Below, one piece after another: positions 35,449-45,748 of a stretch of DNA of 64,000 bases. Origin of the DNA: Halorubrum aidingense JCM 13560 (GTDB lineage: Archaea > Halobacteriota > Halobacteria > Halobacteriales > Haloferacaceae); assembly GCF_000336995.1 (NCBI RefSeq), contig NZ_AOJI01000017.1, positions 286,932 through 350,931 of the forward strand. The letters run 5' to 3'. The translations under genes were made by a program, and so were the position numbers. Each line of letters opens with the position of its first letter. The first letter of the stretch is position 1. The notes beneath the pieces are model-generated. The model searched no databases. It was given only the letters and a program-made list of their open reading frames with translations, and was not told the DNA's origin.

Positions 35449-37143
35449 ATGACCGATCGACGCGACGGGGTGCTTCCGACGGACTTGACGGTCATCGCAC
35501 GCGACATCGGTTCGCTGTTGTTGATCGAAGCGGGGATGATGGCCGTCACGGCCGTCATCGCGCTCGGATTCCGGGAAGTTCACGCCGCGCTCGGGTTTCT
35601 CATCGCGGGCGGCGTAACCGCCGCGATCGGAGGACTGGCGACGCGGCGGTTCGCCGACGCACCGGAGCCGCAGATGAAACACGGGATGGTCATCGCCGCC
35701 GGGGGCTGGCTCATGGTCGCCGCGTTCGGAGCGCTCCCGCTGTTGGCGACGGCGTGGATGACCCCGCCCGCGGTCATGGACACGTTCGTTCCCGTCGCCG
35801 CCGACACGGGCGGCTGGGAGCCGATCGGCGTCGGCGGGACCACAACGCTCTCCAGTCTCGCGTACTTCCGGAATCCGCTGCACGCCCTTTTCGAGAGCAT
35901 GAGCGGCTGGACCGGAAGCGGGCTCACGATGGCGATCCACGAGCCGTCGCTGCCGCGCTCGGTCCAGTGGTGGCGCTCGTTCATCCAGTGGGTCGGCGGC
36001 GTCGGCGTCATCGTGCTGACCGTTTCGATCCTCGCGCGCCCCGGCAGCGGGAGCTACGCGCTCTATCGGAGCGAGGCCCGCGAACAGAAGATCCACCCGA
36101 GTATCGTCTCCACGGTTCGGACGGTCTGGAAACTCGTCGTCGGCTACACCCTGCTGGCGTTCCTCGCGCTGTTCGTCGCGATCCGGGCCAGCGAGAGCGA
36201 GTACGCGAGGTCGCTCTCCGCGTCTGAGTCGGCGTGGCAGGCGCTCAACCACGCCATGACCGGACTGACGACCGGCGGGTTCTCGGTCACGGACAACTCG
36301 ATAGCGACCTACGAGTCCCCGCTCGTCGAGGCCGTGCTCCTGCCGATCATGGTCCTCGGCGCGATCGCGTTTCCGGTCCACTACGTCGTGCTTCGAGATC
36401 GGAGTGCGCGCGAACTGCTGTCGGACCTCCAGACGCGGTGGCTGTTCGCCCTGCTCGCCGCCGGTGTCGTCACGCTCTCGGCACAGAACCTCGCGTCGAT
36501 TCCGGCGACGTCGGGCGCGTTCGCGACGCAGTCGTTTCTGCCGTTCCCGGTGCCGCTACTCGACGGTGCACAGCTCGACGCCATCCGGGACTCGACGTTT
36601 CAGTGGATCAGTGCGATGACCGCCACCGGGTTTCAGTCGGCCCCGATAGATCGCTGGGTCGCCGGCGGCAAGGTGCTGCTCGTCGGGGCGATGGTGCTCG
36701 GCGGCGCCGCCGGGTCGACCGTCGGCGGTATCAAGATCATCCGCGGGTACACCGTCGCGCGCGGGATCGCCTGGCAGTTCTCCCGCGTGTTCCTCCCGAC
36801 GAACGCGGTCGTCACCGCGCAGATCGGCGACCGAACGCTGGATCGCGCGGCGATGGAGCGTGAATTCAGCGAGGCCGCCATCGTCACCCTGCTGTGGCTC
36901 GTCGCGCTCGCCGTCGGCAGCCTGGTGCTCGTCAACGTCGCCGGGCCGGAGTTCGGCTACGCCGACGCGCTGTTCGAAATCGCCAGCGCACAGGGTAACG
37001 TGGGGCTGTCGTCGGGCATCACCGGCCCCTCGATGCCACCGATGGCCGAGGGGATGTTCGTCCTCAGCATGTGGATCGGTCGGCTGGAGATCATCCCGGT
37101 GCTGGTGTTCGTCCGCGCCGGGCTGTACGGGCTGGACCCCTAA
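35449..37143 (+). CDS. TrkH potassium transporter subunit, copy 3 (divergent)
   Basis: This 564-residue TrkH-family protein has more divergent filters (TGSGLT, LTTGGFS, TATGFQS, GNVGLSS) and gate GGAAGSTVGGIKIIRG. The N-terminus has extra hydrophobic segments (LLLIEAGMMAVTAVIALGF). It directly follows the single-unit TrkA gene. The filter differences from copies 1 and 2 suggest different selectivity or affinity, for example Ktr-like Na+-dependent transport, but this is inference. Confidence 0.92.
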   Translation: MTDRRDGVLPTDLTVIARDIGSLLLIEAGMMAVTAVIALGFREVHAALGFLIAGGVTAAIGGLATRRFADAPEPQMKHGMVIAAGGWLMVAAFGALPLLATAWMTPPAVMDTFVPVAADTGGWEPIGVGGTTTLSSLAYFRNPLHALFESMSGWTGSGLTMAIHEPSLPRSVQWWRSFIQWVGGVGVIVLTVSILARPGSGSYALYRSEAREQKIHPSIVSTVRTVWKLVVGYTLLAFLALFVAIRASESEYARSLSASESAWQALNHAMTGLTTGGFSVTDNSIATYESPLVEAVLLPIMVLGAIAFPVHYVVLRDRSARELLSDLQTRWLFALLAAGVVTLSAQNLASIPATSGAFATQSFLPFPVPLLDGAQLDAIRDSTFQWISAMTATGFQSAPIDRWVAGGKVLLVGAMVLGGAAGSTVGGIKIIRGYTVARGIAWQFSRVFLPTNAVVTAQIGDRTLDRAAMEREFSEAAIVTLLWLVALAVGSLVLVNVAGPEFGYADALFEIASAQGNVGLSSGITGPSMPPMAEGMFVLSMWIGRLEIIPVLVFVRAGLYGLDP

Positions 37144-37188
37144 CCGAGTGAGATCGCCGTAGCCGGCGACCGGCTCGCGGCCCGTTCG

Positions 37189-37542
37189 CTACTTTTCGTC
37201 CCGGACCGTCCCCATGAACGTCCAGTGTACCTTGTGGTTCCCGTCGGGTTGCGGCTCCTCCGTGACGTGGTAGAGGTAGGGGCCGTGCGGACAGTCGTCG
37301 CAGCCGTCCGCACAGCGGAACTGCTTTACCACCGCTGTGTACTCCTCGTGCTCGGTGACGCGGAGGATGTCGTCACCGGCCTCCGGGTCGACCGGAAGCG
37401 CCGCCTCACCGTGGAAGTGGAGCAGCTCTTGGGCGTGAACGATCGCCTTGCGGAGCTCCTCCGGCGTGCAGTCGGTCAGTGCGTCGACGAGTTTCGGGGG
37501 TAATCCTTCGGGCGGCGTCGGACGCTCCGAGATATCGGCCAT
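37189..37542 (-). CDS. Small protein with CxxxCxxCPHGPY cluster (DUF6788-like)
   Basis: The 117-residue protein has a helical N-terminal half and a C-terminal FRCADGCDDCPHGPYLYHVTEE motif: four closely spaced potential metal ligands (C, C, C, H). The CPHGPY signature recalls the DUF6788 group, seen in many archaeal small proteins. I chose MADISERPTPP at 37542 with a TTATGG tract about 27 bases upstream; MGARKKLPT at 37569 is an alternative. Function unknown; metal or nucleic-acid binding possible. Confidence 0.7.
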   Translation of the reverse strand: MADISERPTPPEGLPPKLVDALTDCTPEELRKAIVHAQELLHFHGEAALPVDPEAGDDILRVTEHEEYTAVVKQFRCADGCDDCPHGPYLYHVTEEPQPDGNHKVHWTFMGTVRDEK

Positions 37543-37637
37543 AGTCGGGAGTTTCTTCCGAGCCCCCATAACGGATCCGCGGAGAAACCGGAGCGCACGG
37601 GCGTTGCTGGTCCGACAGCCCCGATATATAATGAACG

Positions 37638-37644
37638 TTTATAC
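37638..37644 (+). promoter_or_regulatory. TATA box of the mutase gene
   Basis: TTTATAC lies 27 bases before the ATG at 37668; a second tract, GATATATAATG, is 15 bases further upstream. A GGAGGT is only one base from the ATG, too close to serve as a normal ribosome site. Confidence 0.45.
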
Positions 37645-37667
37645 GGAACCGACGGGTAGACGGAGGT

Positions 37668-39368
<1,701 letters not shown>

Positions 39369-39466
39369 CGGAGACGCGAGCGGGGGCCGGCCTCGGCCGA
39401 CCGCGGGTCTTCAAAAAGTGTTGATCAGTCAGGGCACCTCGCGACCCGTTGACCGGTCGGGCCGCC

Positions 39467-39703
39467 TCAGAGCGCTTCGATCGGCCGGGCGGATTCGGCA
39501 CACCACGCGTTGCCCCGCCGACCGGCCCGCCGGAGTTCGAGCTCGACGACGGACCCCGCGTCGAGCGACGACAGTTCGGCTTCCACGTCCTCGTCGTCGT
39601 ACTCGACGACGTACAGCGTTCCGTTTCTCGGGTGTTCTCGGAGCGTGATCGCCCCGTGGTCGTTGCACGCGTCGACGACCGTGTACTTGCCAGTACGATT
39701 CAT
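39467..39703 (-). CDS. Small conserved-looking protein of unknown function
   Basis: The 78-residue frame starts MNRTGKYTVVDACNDHGAIT and contains HPRNGTLYVVEYDDEDVEAE. It looks like a compact beta-rich domain with acidic bias and normal haloarchaeal codon use. The start at 39703 has a TATA-like GAATAACTA about 30 bases upstream on the minus strand. I do not recognise the family with confidence. It is divergent from the phosphopantoate ligase gene. Confidence 0.6.
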   Translation of the reverse strand: MNRTGKYTVVDACNDHGAITLREHPRNGTLYVVEYDDEDVEAELSSLDAGSVVELELRRAGRRGNAWCAESARPIEAL

Positions 39704-39809
39704 CACGATCGGTTGTCCAAACGCCAACGAGTTAGTTATTCGACGCTTAACGCCGGTAAGCCGACGGATCGACGCCGCCATGCCGCCCGACGGCGCACGA
39801 ACGGCGTCC

Positions 39810-39816
39810 TTTTAAT
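39810..39816 (+). promoter_or_regulatory. TATA box of the phosphopantoate ligase gene
   Basis: TTTTAAT lies 26 bases before the ATG at 39839, fixing that start and indicating a leaderless transcript. Confidence 0.55.
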
Positions 39817-39838
39817 CGGCGCGCGGCCAACGTCCGGT

Positions 39839-40606
39839 ATGACGGAGACGGAGATCCCCGAAGACCACCCGCGGTACGCGTCGCTCGTGACGCGCCACCG
39901 AATCGAAGCGGGCGTCGAGATGGGGATCACTTCGAAGCAGGGGCTCATCGCGCAGGGGCGCGGCGAGGCGTTCGACTACCTCCTCGGCGAGCGGACGCTC
40001 CCGAGCGCGGACGCCGCCGAGCGCGCCGCCGCGGCGACGCTGCTCGCGGCCGACCGTCCAGTGCTGTCGGTGAACGGCAACGTCGCGGCCCTCGCGCCCG
40101 GGGAGACGGTCGCTCTCGCGGAGGCGGTCGACGCCGACATCGAGGTGAACCTGTTCAATCACACCGACGAGCGGGTCCGCCGGATCGCCGCTCACCTGCG
40201 CGATCACGGGGCCGACGACGTGAAGGGGCTGGCGGCGGACGGCGAGATCCCCGGACTCGACCACGCCCGCGGCACCGTCGACGCCGACGGGATCGAGGCG
40301 GCCGACGTCGTCGTGGTGCCGCTCGAAGACGGCGACCGGGCTGAGGCGCTCGACGCGATGGGGAAAACGGAGATCGTCATCGATCTGAACCCCGGGAGCC
40401 GATCGCCGCGAACCGCCGATATCCCGATCATCGACAACCTCGTGCGGGCGGTGCCGAACGTGACCGCTCACGCACGGGACCTCGCTGACGCCTCCGCGGC
40501 GGAGTTGCAGGCGGTCGCTGACGGCTTCGATCCCGACGCGACGCTCGCGGCGGCCGAAGCGGCCATCCGCGAGGGATCGTTCGCGACCCCGGACGACGAG
40601 AACTGA
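39839..40606 (+). CDS. 4-phosphopantoate-beta-alanine ligase (phosphopantothenate synthetase)
   Basis: The 255-residue archaeal enzyme joins 4-phosphopantoate and beta-alanine using ATP, replacing bacterial PanC/CoaA steps in CoA synthesis. The N-terminus PEDHPRYASLVTRHRI and the region TSKQGLIAQGRGEAFDYLLGE, then LSVNGNVAALAP and VEVNLFNHTDERV-like sequence, match the family. ATG at 39839 is fixed by the TATA box at 39810-39816. CoaBC, the next pathway enzyme, is encoded 2.3 kb downstream. Confidence 0.92.
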   Translation: MTETEIPEDHPRYASLVTRHRIEAGVEMGITSKQGLIAQGRGEAFDYLLGERTLPSADAAERAAAATLLAADRPVLSVNGNVAALAPGETVALAEAVDADIEVNLFNHTDERVRRIAAHLRDHGADDVKGLAADGEIPGLDHARGTVDADGIEAADVVVVPLEDGDRAEALDAMGKTEIVIDLNPGSRSPRTADIPIIDNLVRAVPNVTAHARDLADASAAELQAVADGFDPDATLAAAEAAIREGSFATPDDEN

Positions 40607-40756
40607 CCGGCGTTCCGTGGGCAGTCTGCTGCCATGCTGCCGCCGAATCCCGTTCCGAATCCCACGCCGAATTTCGTCGATTAGGCGCCGCTAGGGCCGG
40701 ATTGCGGCTGCGCAGTCCGTCGGAAGTGAAAAGGGGGTTGATACCCAACAGCACGC

Positions 40757-41206
40757 ATGGAACTCGACGAGACGGATCGCGCGATCCTCCGGATCCTCCA
40801 AGAGGACGCTCGAACGCCTTTCTCAGAGGTCGCGCGGCGGATCGATATGTCCAGCGCGACCGTTCACGACCGGGTCGGGCGAATGGAGGACGCCGGCGTC
40901 ATCAAGGGCTACCACGCCGAGATCGACCCCAAGGCGGTCGGATACGGGGTCAGCGCGTTCGTCGGGCTGCGCGTCGAGCAGGGTCGCGAAGAGGACGCGC
41001 TCGACCGGCTCCGCGACATCGACGGCGTGAGAGAGATCCACCTGACGACCGGCGAGTGGGACGTGATCCTCCGGGTCGTCGCCGAGGACACGGAGCGCCT
41101 CCGCGAACTGATGTTCGACCGTATCGCCGAGATGGACGGGTTCTCGCGGTCGCAGACGATGATCATCCTCGGCACCGACTACGAGATCGACGGCCCGCCG
41201 ATCTGA
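40757..41206 (+). CDS. Lrp/AsnC-family transcriptional regulator
   Basis: The 149-residue protein has an N-terminal helix-turn-helix ([35 protein letters not shown]) and a C-terminal RAM/AsnC ligand domain ([34 protein letters not shown]). Haloarchaeal members sense amino acids and control nitrogen and amino-acid metabolism. Targets cannot be read here; the adjacent DUF63 gene is separated by a 9-base-unit tandem repeat. Confidence 0.93.
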   Translation: MELDETDRAILRILQEDARTPFSEVARRIDMSSATVHDRVGRMEDAGVIKGYHAEIDPKAVGYGVSAFVGLRVEQGREEDALDRLRDIDGVREIHLTTGEWDVILRVVAEDTERLRELMFDRIAEMDGFSRSQTMIILGTDYEIDGPPI

Positions 41207-41231
41207 GGAAGTCGGTGCCGAGCGCGACGGC

Positions 41232-41285
41232 GACAGCGGTGACAGCGGTGACAGCGGTGACAGCGACAACAGCGGCGACAGCAAC
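41232..41285. repeat. Six-unit tandem repeat of a 9-base motif
   Basis: Three exact copies of GACAGCGGT are followed by three variants (GACAGCGAC, AACAGCGGC, GACAGCAAC) between the Lrp gene and the DUF63 gene. It is a minisatellite likely to vary in copy number. Confidence 0.85.
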
Positions 41286-41348
41286 GCCGTCAACCGTCGC
41301 CCGCCGGGGACCGGAACGCTCAACTCGGGAACAGCCCGAACGAAGCAC

Positions 41349-42500
41349 ATGAGTACTGGATTCGGCGATCGGGATCTGTCGCCCGAGCGCGCGTGGGCGG
41401 CGGTGGTAAGCGCCATCACGGTGTTGCTCGCGCTCGGCTCGATCGTGTTCCCGCGGGTCGTGTACGATCGCTTCATCTGGCAGTACTTCTGGGGGCCGGT
41501 CGTGGCCGACGGACAGGGCGCGCAGTGCGCCGTCCGAGACGGCGGCGGAACGGAGCTGTTGACCAGCTCGGCGGCGTGTTCGGCCGCCGTCGACGGCGGC
41601 GCGGTCGTCGCGTTCCCGGGGTACACGACCGTCTCGACCGTGAGCTACGTCGTGATCCTGTTGGGGATGCTGATCGGCGTCGTCTTCCTGCTGCAGCGGC
41701 TCGACATCGGCAACGAGCTGCGCTTTTTCTACGCGCTGTTCCCGTTCATGCTGCTCGGCGGAGCGCTCCGGACCGTCGAGGACTCGGGGATCGCCGCACT
41801 GCGGGCCGGCGTGGAGCCGCTGATCCCGTTCCCGGCGAGCGCGCTGTTGATCAGCCCGTTCATCTACTTCACCGTCTTCGGGTTCACGCTGCTGTGCGTG
41901 CTTGCAGCGTACGCGCTCGCGAATCGCGGCGTGGTCGACGACTACGCGCGGCCGCTGTTCGCGTTCGGCGCCGTCGGGCTCGCGGCGGCGGTCGGCTACC
42001 TCTCGGTGCTCGCCGCGACGACCGAGTACGTCGACTTCTACCCGATCGTCCTCGTGTTGACGCTGGGGATCGCGACGGCGGTAACCGCGATCACCTGGAA
42101 GCTCGCGACCGGCTACGAGCCGACGATCCGGCAGGGAACCGGCGTCGGCGGAATCCTCATCATCTGGGGGCACGCCGTCGACGGCGTCGCCAACGTCATC
42201 GGGCTCGACTGGATGCCCGCGCTGACGGGCACGCCGAACCTCGTCCCGAAGCACGTCGTCAACGCGCTGATCGTCGACTGGACCGGGCGGCTGCTCCCGC
42301 AGTCGATCGTCTCCGTCACCGGCGACGCGTGGCCGTTCCTGCTCGTGAAGCTGGCGGCGGCGACGTTCGTCGTCTGGGTGTTCAACGGCGAGATGTTCGA
42401 GGAATCGCCGCGATACACGCTGATGCTGCTCATCACCGTACTCGCCGTGGGGCTCGGTCCCGGGACGCGGGACATGCTGCGCGCGACGTTCGGTATTTAA
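41349..42500 (+). CDS. DUF63 family membrane protein
   Basis: This 383-residue archaeal membrane protein has about nine hydrophobic segments. Recognisable family parts are [12 protein letters not shown] near the N-terminus and [23 protein letters not shown]. It also shows [11 protein letters not shown] with His and Asp within a segment. DUF63 proteins are widespread in Euryarchaeota but uncharacterised. It has no operon partner. Confidence 0.88.
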   Translation: MSTGFGDRDLSPERAWAAVVSAITVLLALGSIVFPRVVYDRFIWQYFWGPVVADGQGAQCAVRDGGGTELLTSSAACSAAVDGGAVVAFPGYTTVSTVSYVVILLGMLIGVVFLLQRLDIGNELRFFYALFPFMLLGGALRTVEDSGIAALRAGVEPLIPFPASALLISPFIYFTVFGFTLLCVLAAYALANRGVVDDYARPLFAFGAVGLAAAVGYLSVLAATTEYVDFYPIVLVLTLGIATAVTAITWKLATGYEPTIRQGTGVGGILIIWGHAVDGVANVIGLDWMPALTGTPNLVPKHVVNALIVDWTGRLLPQSIVSVTGDAWPFLLVKLAAATFVVWVFNGEMFEESPRYTLMLLITVLAVGLGPGTRDMLRATFGI

Positions 42501-42727
42501 GTAGCCGATCAGGGATTTAAATAGTCGTTCGTCGGCCGGGCGGTTGTTTTAACCGAGGATCGTTCTGAGACTACCGGTGACTACCGTCACATCCCCAGCC
42601 GTTCCGTTATAAGTGGACAAATACGGATCGACAGCGACCACCGCCAAACCCTCAGTCGTGATGGCTCGCGCGCGTTACTACGCTTGCGACCGCAACCGCC
42701 CCGCACCTCACGCCTCCCCAGCCTCGT

Positions 42728-42758
42728 CGGTCGCCCGTCGCTTCGCTCGGGACGACCG
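42728..42758. repeat. Imperfect hairpin in the intergenic repeat-like DNA
   Basis: GGTCGCCCG and CGGGACGACC pair with one bulged base around TCGCTTCGCT. It lies in the presumed dispersed repeat upstream of coaBC. Confidence 0.4.
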
Positions 42759-42891
42759 ACTCCCTCGCGCTCGGTTCGCGCCGCGTTGCGGCGTTCACCG
42801 GAGCGCGCCACCGCTCCGCTCGCTCATTTATAAACAGGCGCCGCAGGGATGCACCGAGCGATCGCCGTCGACGCCGTTCCGCAACGACACC

Positions 42892-42898
42892 TTATAAG
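42892..42898 (+). promoter_or_regulatory. TATA box of coaBC
   Basis: TTATAAG lies about 30 bases before the ATG at 42925, fixing that start as a leaderless transcript. Confidence 0.55.
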
Positions 42899-42924
42899 CC
42901 GCCGGGGGCGGAACCGTCTCGGTA

Positions 42925-44094
42925 ATGCTACAGGGGGTCAACGTCGCGCTCGGCGTGTCGGGGAGCATCGCGGCGGTGAAGGTCGTCGAACTCGCCCACG
43001 AACTGCGCCGTCACGGGGCGAGCGTCCGCGCCGTCATGTCCCCGGCGGCGACGAATATCGTCCACCCGTGGGCGGTTGACTTCGCCACCGACGAACCCGT
43101 CGTCACGGAGATCACCGGCGCCGTCGAACACGTCGAACTCTGCGGTCGGGAGGGGTGGGCCGACGTGCTCCTGCTCGCGCCGGCGACCGCCAACACCGCC
43201 GGCAAGATCGCCGCGGCGGTCGACGACACGCCCGTCACGACCTGCGCGACGACCGCGCTCGGCGCCGACGTGCCCGTCGTGATGGCGCCCGCGATGCACG
43301 AGCCGATGTACGACCACCCCGGCGTGCTCGACGCGCTCGACCGGTTGGAGTCGTGGGGCGTGACGTTCGCCGACCCGCGGATCGAAGAGGGGAAAGCGAA
43401 GATCGCCGCCGAAGACGACATCGTCACCGAAGTGGCCCGAGCGACGACGCCGCAACCGCTCGCCGGGTCGCACGTCGTCGTCACCGCGGGCGCGACGAAA
43501 GAGCGGATCGACCCGATCCGCATCCTCACGAACCGGGCGTCGGGCAAGACCGGTCGAGCGGTCGCTCGGGCGCTCTACGTCCGCGGCGCGCGCGTCACCC
43601 TCGTTCAAGACGGCCCGGCGGTCCCGTACGCCGAGGTCGTGCCCGTCGAGACGGCCGACGAGATGATCCGGGCCTGTCGACAGACTGCACCCACGGCCGA
43701 CGCGCTGATCTCGGCGGCCGCCATCTCCGATTTCACCGCCGACGCCGTCGACGAGAAGATCCGGTCCGGCTCGCCGCTCTCCGTGGACCTCCGCCCGACG
43801 CCGAAGCTGATCGACTCCGTCCGCGAGGCGTACCCGGACCTCCCGATCGTCGGGTTCAAAGCCGAGACCTCCGGCGACGACGACGCCATGATCGCGGAGG
43901 CCGAGCGCATCCGGGACCGGGTCGGCCTCGCGTTCGTCGTCGCCAACGACGCGAGCGTGATGGGCGCCGACGAGACCCGCGTGCTCCTCGTCGGCGAGGC
44001 GGGCACCGACCCCGAGGAGGCGGTCGGCTCGAAGGACGTCGTCGCGGGACGCATCGCGGACCGACTGGCGACGGCGCTCGGCCGGACCGAGTGA
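42925..44094 (+). CDS. coaBC: Bifunctional phosphopantothenoylcysteine decarboxylase / phosphopantothenate-cysteine ligase
   Basis: The 389-residue CoaBC has an N-terminal flavoprotein decarboxylase (GVSGSIAAVKVVELAHELRR; APATANTAGKIAAAV; APAMHEPMYDHPG) and, from about residue 190, a CoaB ligase domain (VTAGATKERIDPIRILTNR-A-SGK; DALISAAAISDFTAD). The region between, EEGKAKIAAEDDIV, is the archaeal form of the decarboxylase loop. It converts 4'-phosphopantothenate plus cysteine to 4'-phosphopantetheine. Confidence 0.95.
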   Translation: MLQGVNVALGVSGSIAAVKVVELAHELRRHGASVRAVMSPAATNIVHPWAVDFATDEPVVTEITGAVEHVELCGREGWADVLLLAPATANTAGKIAAAVDDTPVTTCATTALGADVPVVMAPAMHEPMYDHPGVLDALDRLESWGVTFADPRIEEGKAKIAAEDDIVTEVARATTPQPLAGSHVVVTAGATKERIDPIRILTNRASGKTGRAVARALYVRGARVTLVQDGPAVPYAEVVPVETADEMIRACRQTAPTADALISAAAISDFTADAVDEKIRSGSPLSVDLRPTPKLIDSVREAYPDLPIVGFKAETSGDDDAMIAEAERIRDRVGLAFVVANDASVMGADETRVLLVGEAGTDPEEAVGSKDVVAGRIADRLATALGRTE

Positions 44095-44221
44095 ATCGGG
44101 CGAATCGAGCGAGGCGACCGGTTGCGGATTCGAAGACGCGGGGCGGACTCACCACACCCGATATCGAGACGGATACAAACTGTTTTGAGGCGGTAGAGAA
44201 AGGATCCGGGTAGAGATACCC

Positions 44222-44275
44222 ATGTGCACAGAGACGGCTACACGCGGTTCCGTCGGAGGTGTGGTGGGTGGCTGA
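44222..44275 (+). CDS. Possible 17-residue upstream ORF overlapping mrpE
   Basis: ATG at 44222 opens MCTETATRGSVGGVVGG and ends with TGA at 44273-44275, overlapping the mrpE start region. The GGAGGT ribosome site of mrpE lies inside it. It could modulate translation of the operon or be accidental. Confidence 0.2.
   Translation: MCTETATRGSVGGVVGG
44255..44260 (+). promoter_or_regulatory. Shine-Dalgarno site choosing the mrpE start
   Basis: GGAGGT lies 7 bases before the GTG at 44268. It overlaps the earlier in-frame GTG at 44259, so translation most likely begins at 44268. Confidence 0.55.
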
Positions 44276-45446
44276 CACCGGCGACGACGCCGGCGGTGAC
44301 GCCGCCAGCGGAGGCGACGCGACCGACGACCCTTCCCCGAAATCGGTGGTCGTTCCGGTCGAGCCCACGCCGACGCTCCGATCGACGGTCGCGCACGTAG
44401 TCGAGTCCGCGGCCGAGGGCGACTTCTCTGCGATCCACTTCGTGGAGATCGCCTCGTGGCGGAACGGCGACCCGCTGTCCGACGACAGGGCGGCCGAAGC
44501 GAAACGCGTCCTCGAACGGGTGGTCGCGTGGGCCGAGGCCGACCTCGACGACGTCGACGGCGACGGCGGCGAGGGCGTGACGATTTTCTCGGAGCTGATC
44601 GGCGCCGACGAGTACCTGTTCGGCCCGAGCGACTACGTCGAGGTGCTCGCGGCGTACGCCGAGTCCGTCGGCGCGGACGCGGTCCTGCTCGATCCGGAGT
44701 ACACGCCGGTCGGCAACACGACGCTGCTGCAGCCGCTGGAGTTCGCGCTGTCGAACACGCCGCTCTCGGTCGAAACCGCGCCCGTGAGCCGGCCGAGTCG
44801 GGGCGAGCGGCTCCGGAGCGAAGCCACCGGCATCCGGTTCGCCGCGATGTTCGGGCTCTCGCTCGCGTTCTACTTCGTTCTGGGTGACCCGTTCTACTGG
44901 TTCGACTGGGTGACGGGTCTCGCCACCGCGACCATCGTGTCGATCACGCTCTCGCGGATCAGCCTCGACGCCGACCCCGCGATCCCGCGGACGCCCATGC
45001 GAGTGATTCGGGGCGCGATCTACGTGCCCGTGCTGCTGTACGAGATCATCAAGGCCAACCTCGTCGTCGCCCGGGTCATCCTGGACCCCCGGCTCCCGAT
45101 CGAGCCGACGATGAACCGCGTCCGCGTGATCGTGGGCAGCGGCCTCCCGTTGATGACTCTCGCGAACTCGATCACGCTGACGCCCGGGACGCTCACGGTC
45201 CGCGCCCGCGACAGCGACCTCTACGTTCACTCGCTCGTCCCGTGGGCCCGCGACGGGCTCTTCGACGGCTCCTTGGAGCGGTGGACGCGGTTCGTGTACT
45301 ACGGGCGCTCGTCCGCCCGCCTGCCAACGCCCCGCGAGCGCGACGACTGCGCGATCCTGCAGGGCGAGGCGGCGACGGAGGAGCTGCCGATCGCCGCGAC
45401 CGACGGGGGACAGACCGGGAGCGAATCGGAGGTGACTGACGAGTGA
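44268..45446 (+). CDS. mrpE: Mrp antiporter subunit E with N-terminal Usp-like domain
   Basis: The 392-residue protein combines a soluble alpha-beta domain (about 25-160; SVVVPVEPTPTLRSTVAHVV, ADAVLLDPEYTPV) resembling a Usp fold with a membrane MrpE/MnhE domain (about 190-330; IRGAIYVPVLLYEIIKANLVVARVILDP, LANSITLTPGTLTV). MrpE is a small structural subunit of the Na+/H+ antiporter complex. GTG at 44268 is preferred because of the GGAGGT 7 bases before it. It overlaps the next gene by 4 bases (GTGA) and opens the nine-gene Mrp operon. Confidence 0.9.
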   Translation: MADTGDDAGGDAASGGDATDDPSPKSVVVPVEPTPTLRSTVAHVVESAAEGDFSAIHFVEIASWRNGDPLSDDRAAEAKRVLERVVAWAEADLDDVDGDGGEGVTIFSELIGADEYLFGPSDYVEVLAAYAESVGADAVLLDPEYTPVGNTTLLQPLEFALSNTPLSVETAPVSRPSRGERLRSEATGIRFAAMFGLSLAFYFVLGDPFYWFDWVTGLATATIVSITLSRISLDADPAIPRTPMRVIRGAIYVPVLLYEIIKANLVVARVILDPRLPIEPTMNRVRVIVGSGLPLMTLANSITLTPGTLTVRARDSDLYVHSLVPWARDGLFDGSLERWTRFVYYGRSSARLPTPRERDDCAILQGEAATEELPIAATDGGQTGSESEVTDE

Positions 45447-45748
45447 GCGTCGTCGACACCGCGCTCGTCGCCGGCTACACCGTGGGCGAGTTCCTGCTGT
45501 TCGCGGCCGCCGGGTTCGTCGTCCTCGCGATCGGGATGTTGTACCGGGCGGTGAAGGGGCCGACCATGCAGGACCGGGTGCTCGCGGTGAACGTCCTCGG
45601 GACGAACACCGTCGTCATCCTCGCGCTCCTCGCGGCCGCGCTCTCGGAGCCGACGTTCCTCGACATCGCGCTGGTGTACGCGCTGTTGAACTTCCTGATG
45701 GCGATCGCCATCTCGAAGTTCACGGTCGAGCGGGGTGGCGTCTTATGA
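45443..45748 (+). CDS. mrpF: Mrp antiporter subunit F
   Basis: The 101-residue protein with three membrane segments carries YRAVKGPTMQDRVLAVNVLGTN, the MrpF/MnhF signature. GTG start and ATGA overlap with the next gene support tight co-translation. Part of the membrane complex exchanging Na+ (or K+) for protons. Confidence 0.94.
   Translation: MSVVDTALVAGYTVGEFLLFAAAGFVVLAIGMLYRAVKGPTMQDRVLAVNVLGTNTVVILALLAAALSEPTFLDIALVYALLNFLMAIAISKFTVERGGVL

Larger units (their letters stand above)
42501..42924. other. Gene-free 420-base region with TATA-like tracts and repeat-like sequence
   Basis: The left part holds two TATA-like tracts (TATTTAAGTAG at 42494-42504; GATTTAAATAG at 42514-42524), a GGTT-GTTTT-AACC inverted repeat near 42542-42554, and TTATAAG near 42605. 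The right part (about 42640-42840) has codon-like GC-rich sequence with hairpins. It resembles a dispersed intergenic repeat I associate with Halorubrum genomes, from memory. An open frame from 42613 to 42897 is not convincing as a gene. Confidence 0.4.

Noticed and set aside
41232..41285. Possible CRISPR or replication-origin iterons
   Set aside because: Units of 9 bases with no spacers, no AT-rich unwinding element and no orc1/cdc6 gene nearby.
42613..42897. 94-codon frame before coaBC
   Set aside because: Arg/Pro/Ala-rich with no start signal of quality and located in hairpin-rich intergenic DNA; frequent false call in haloarchaea.
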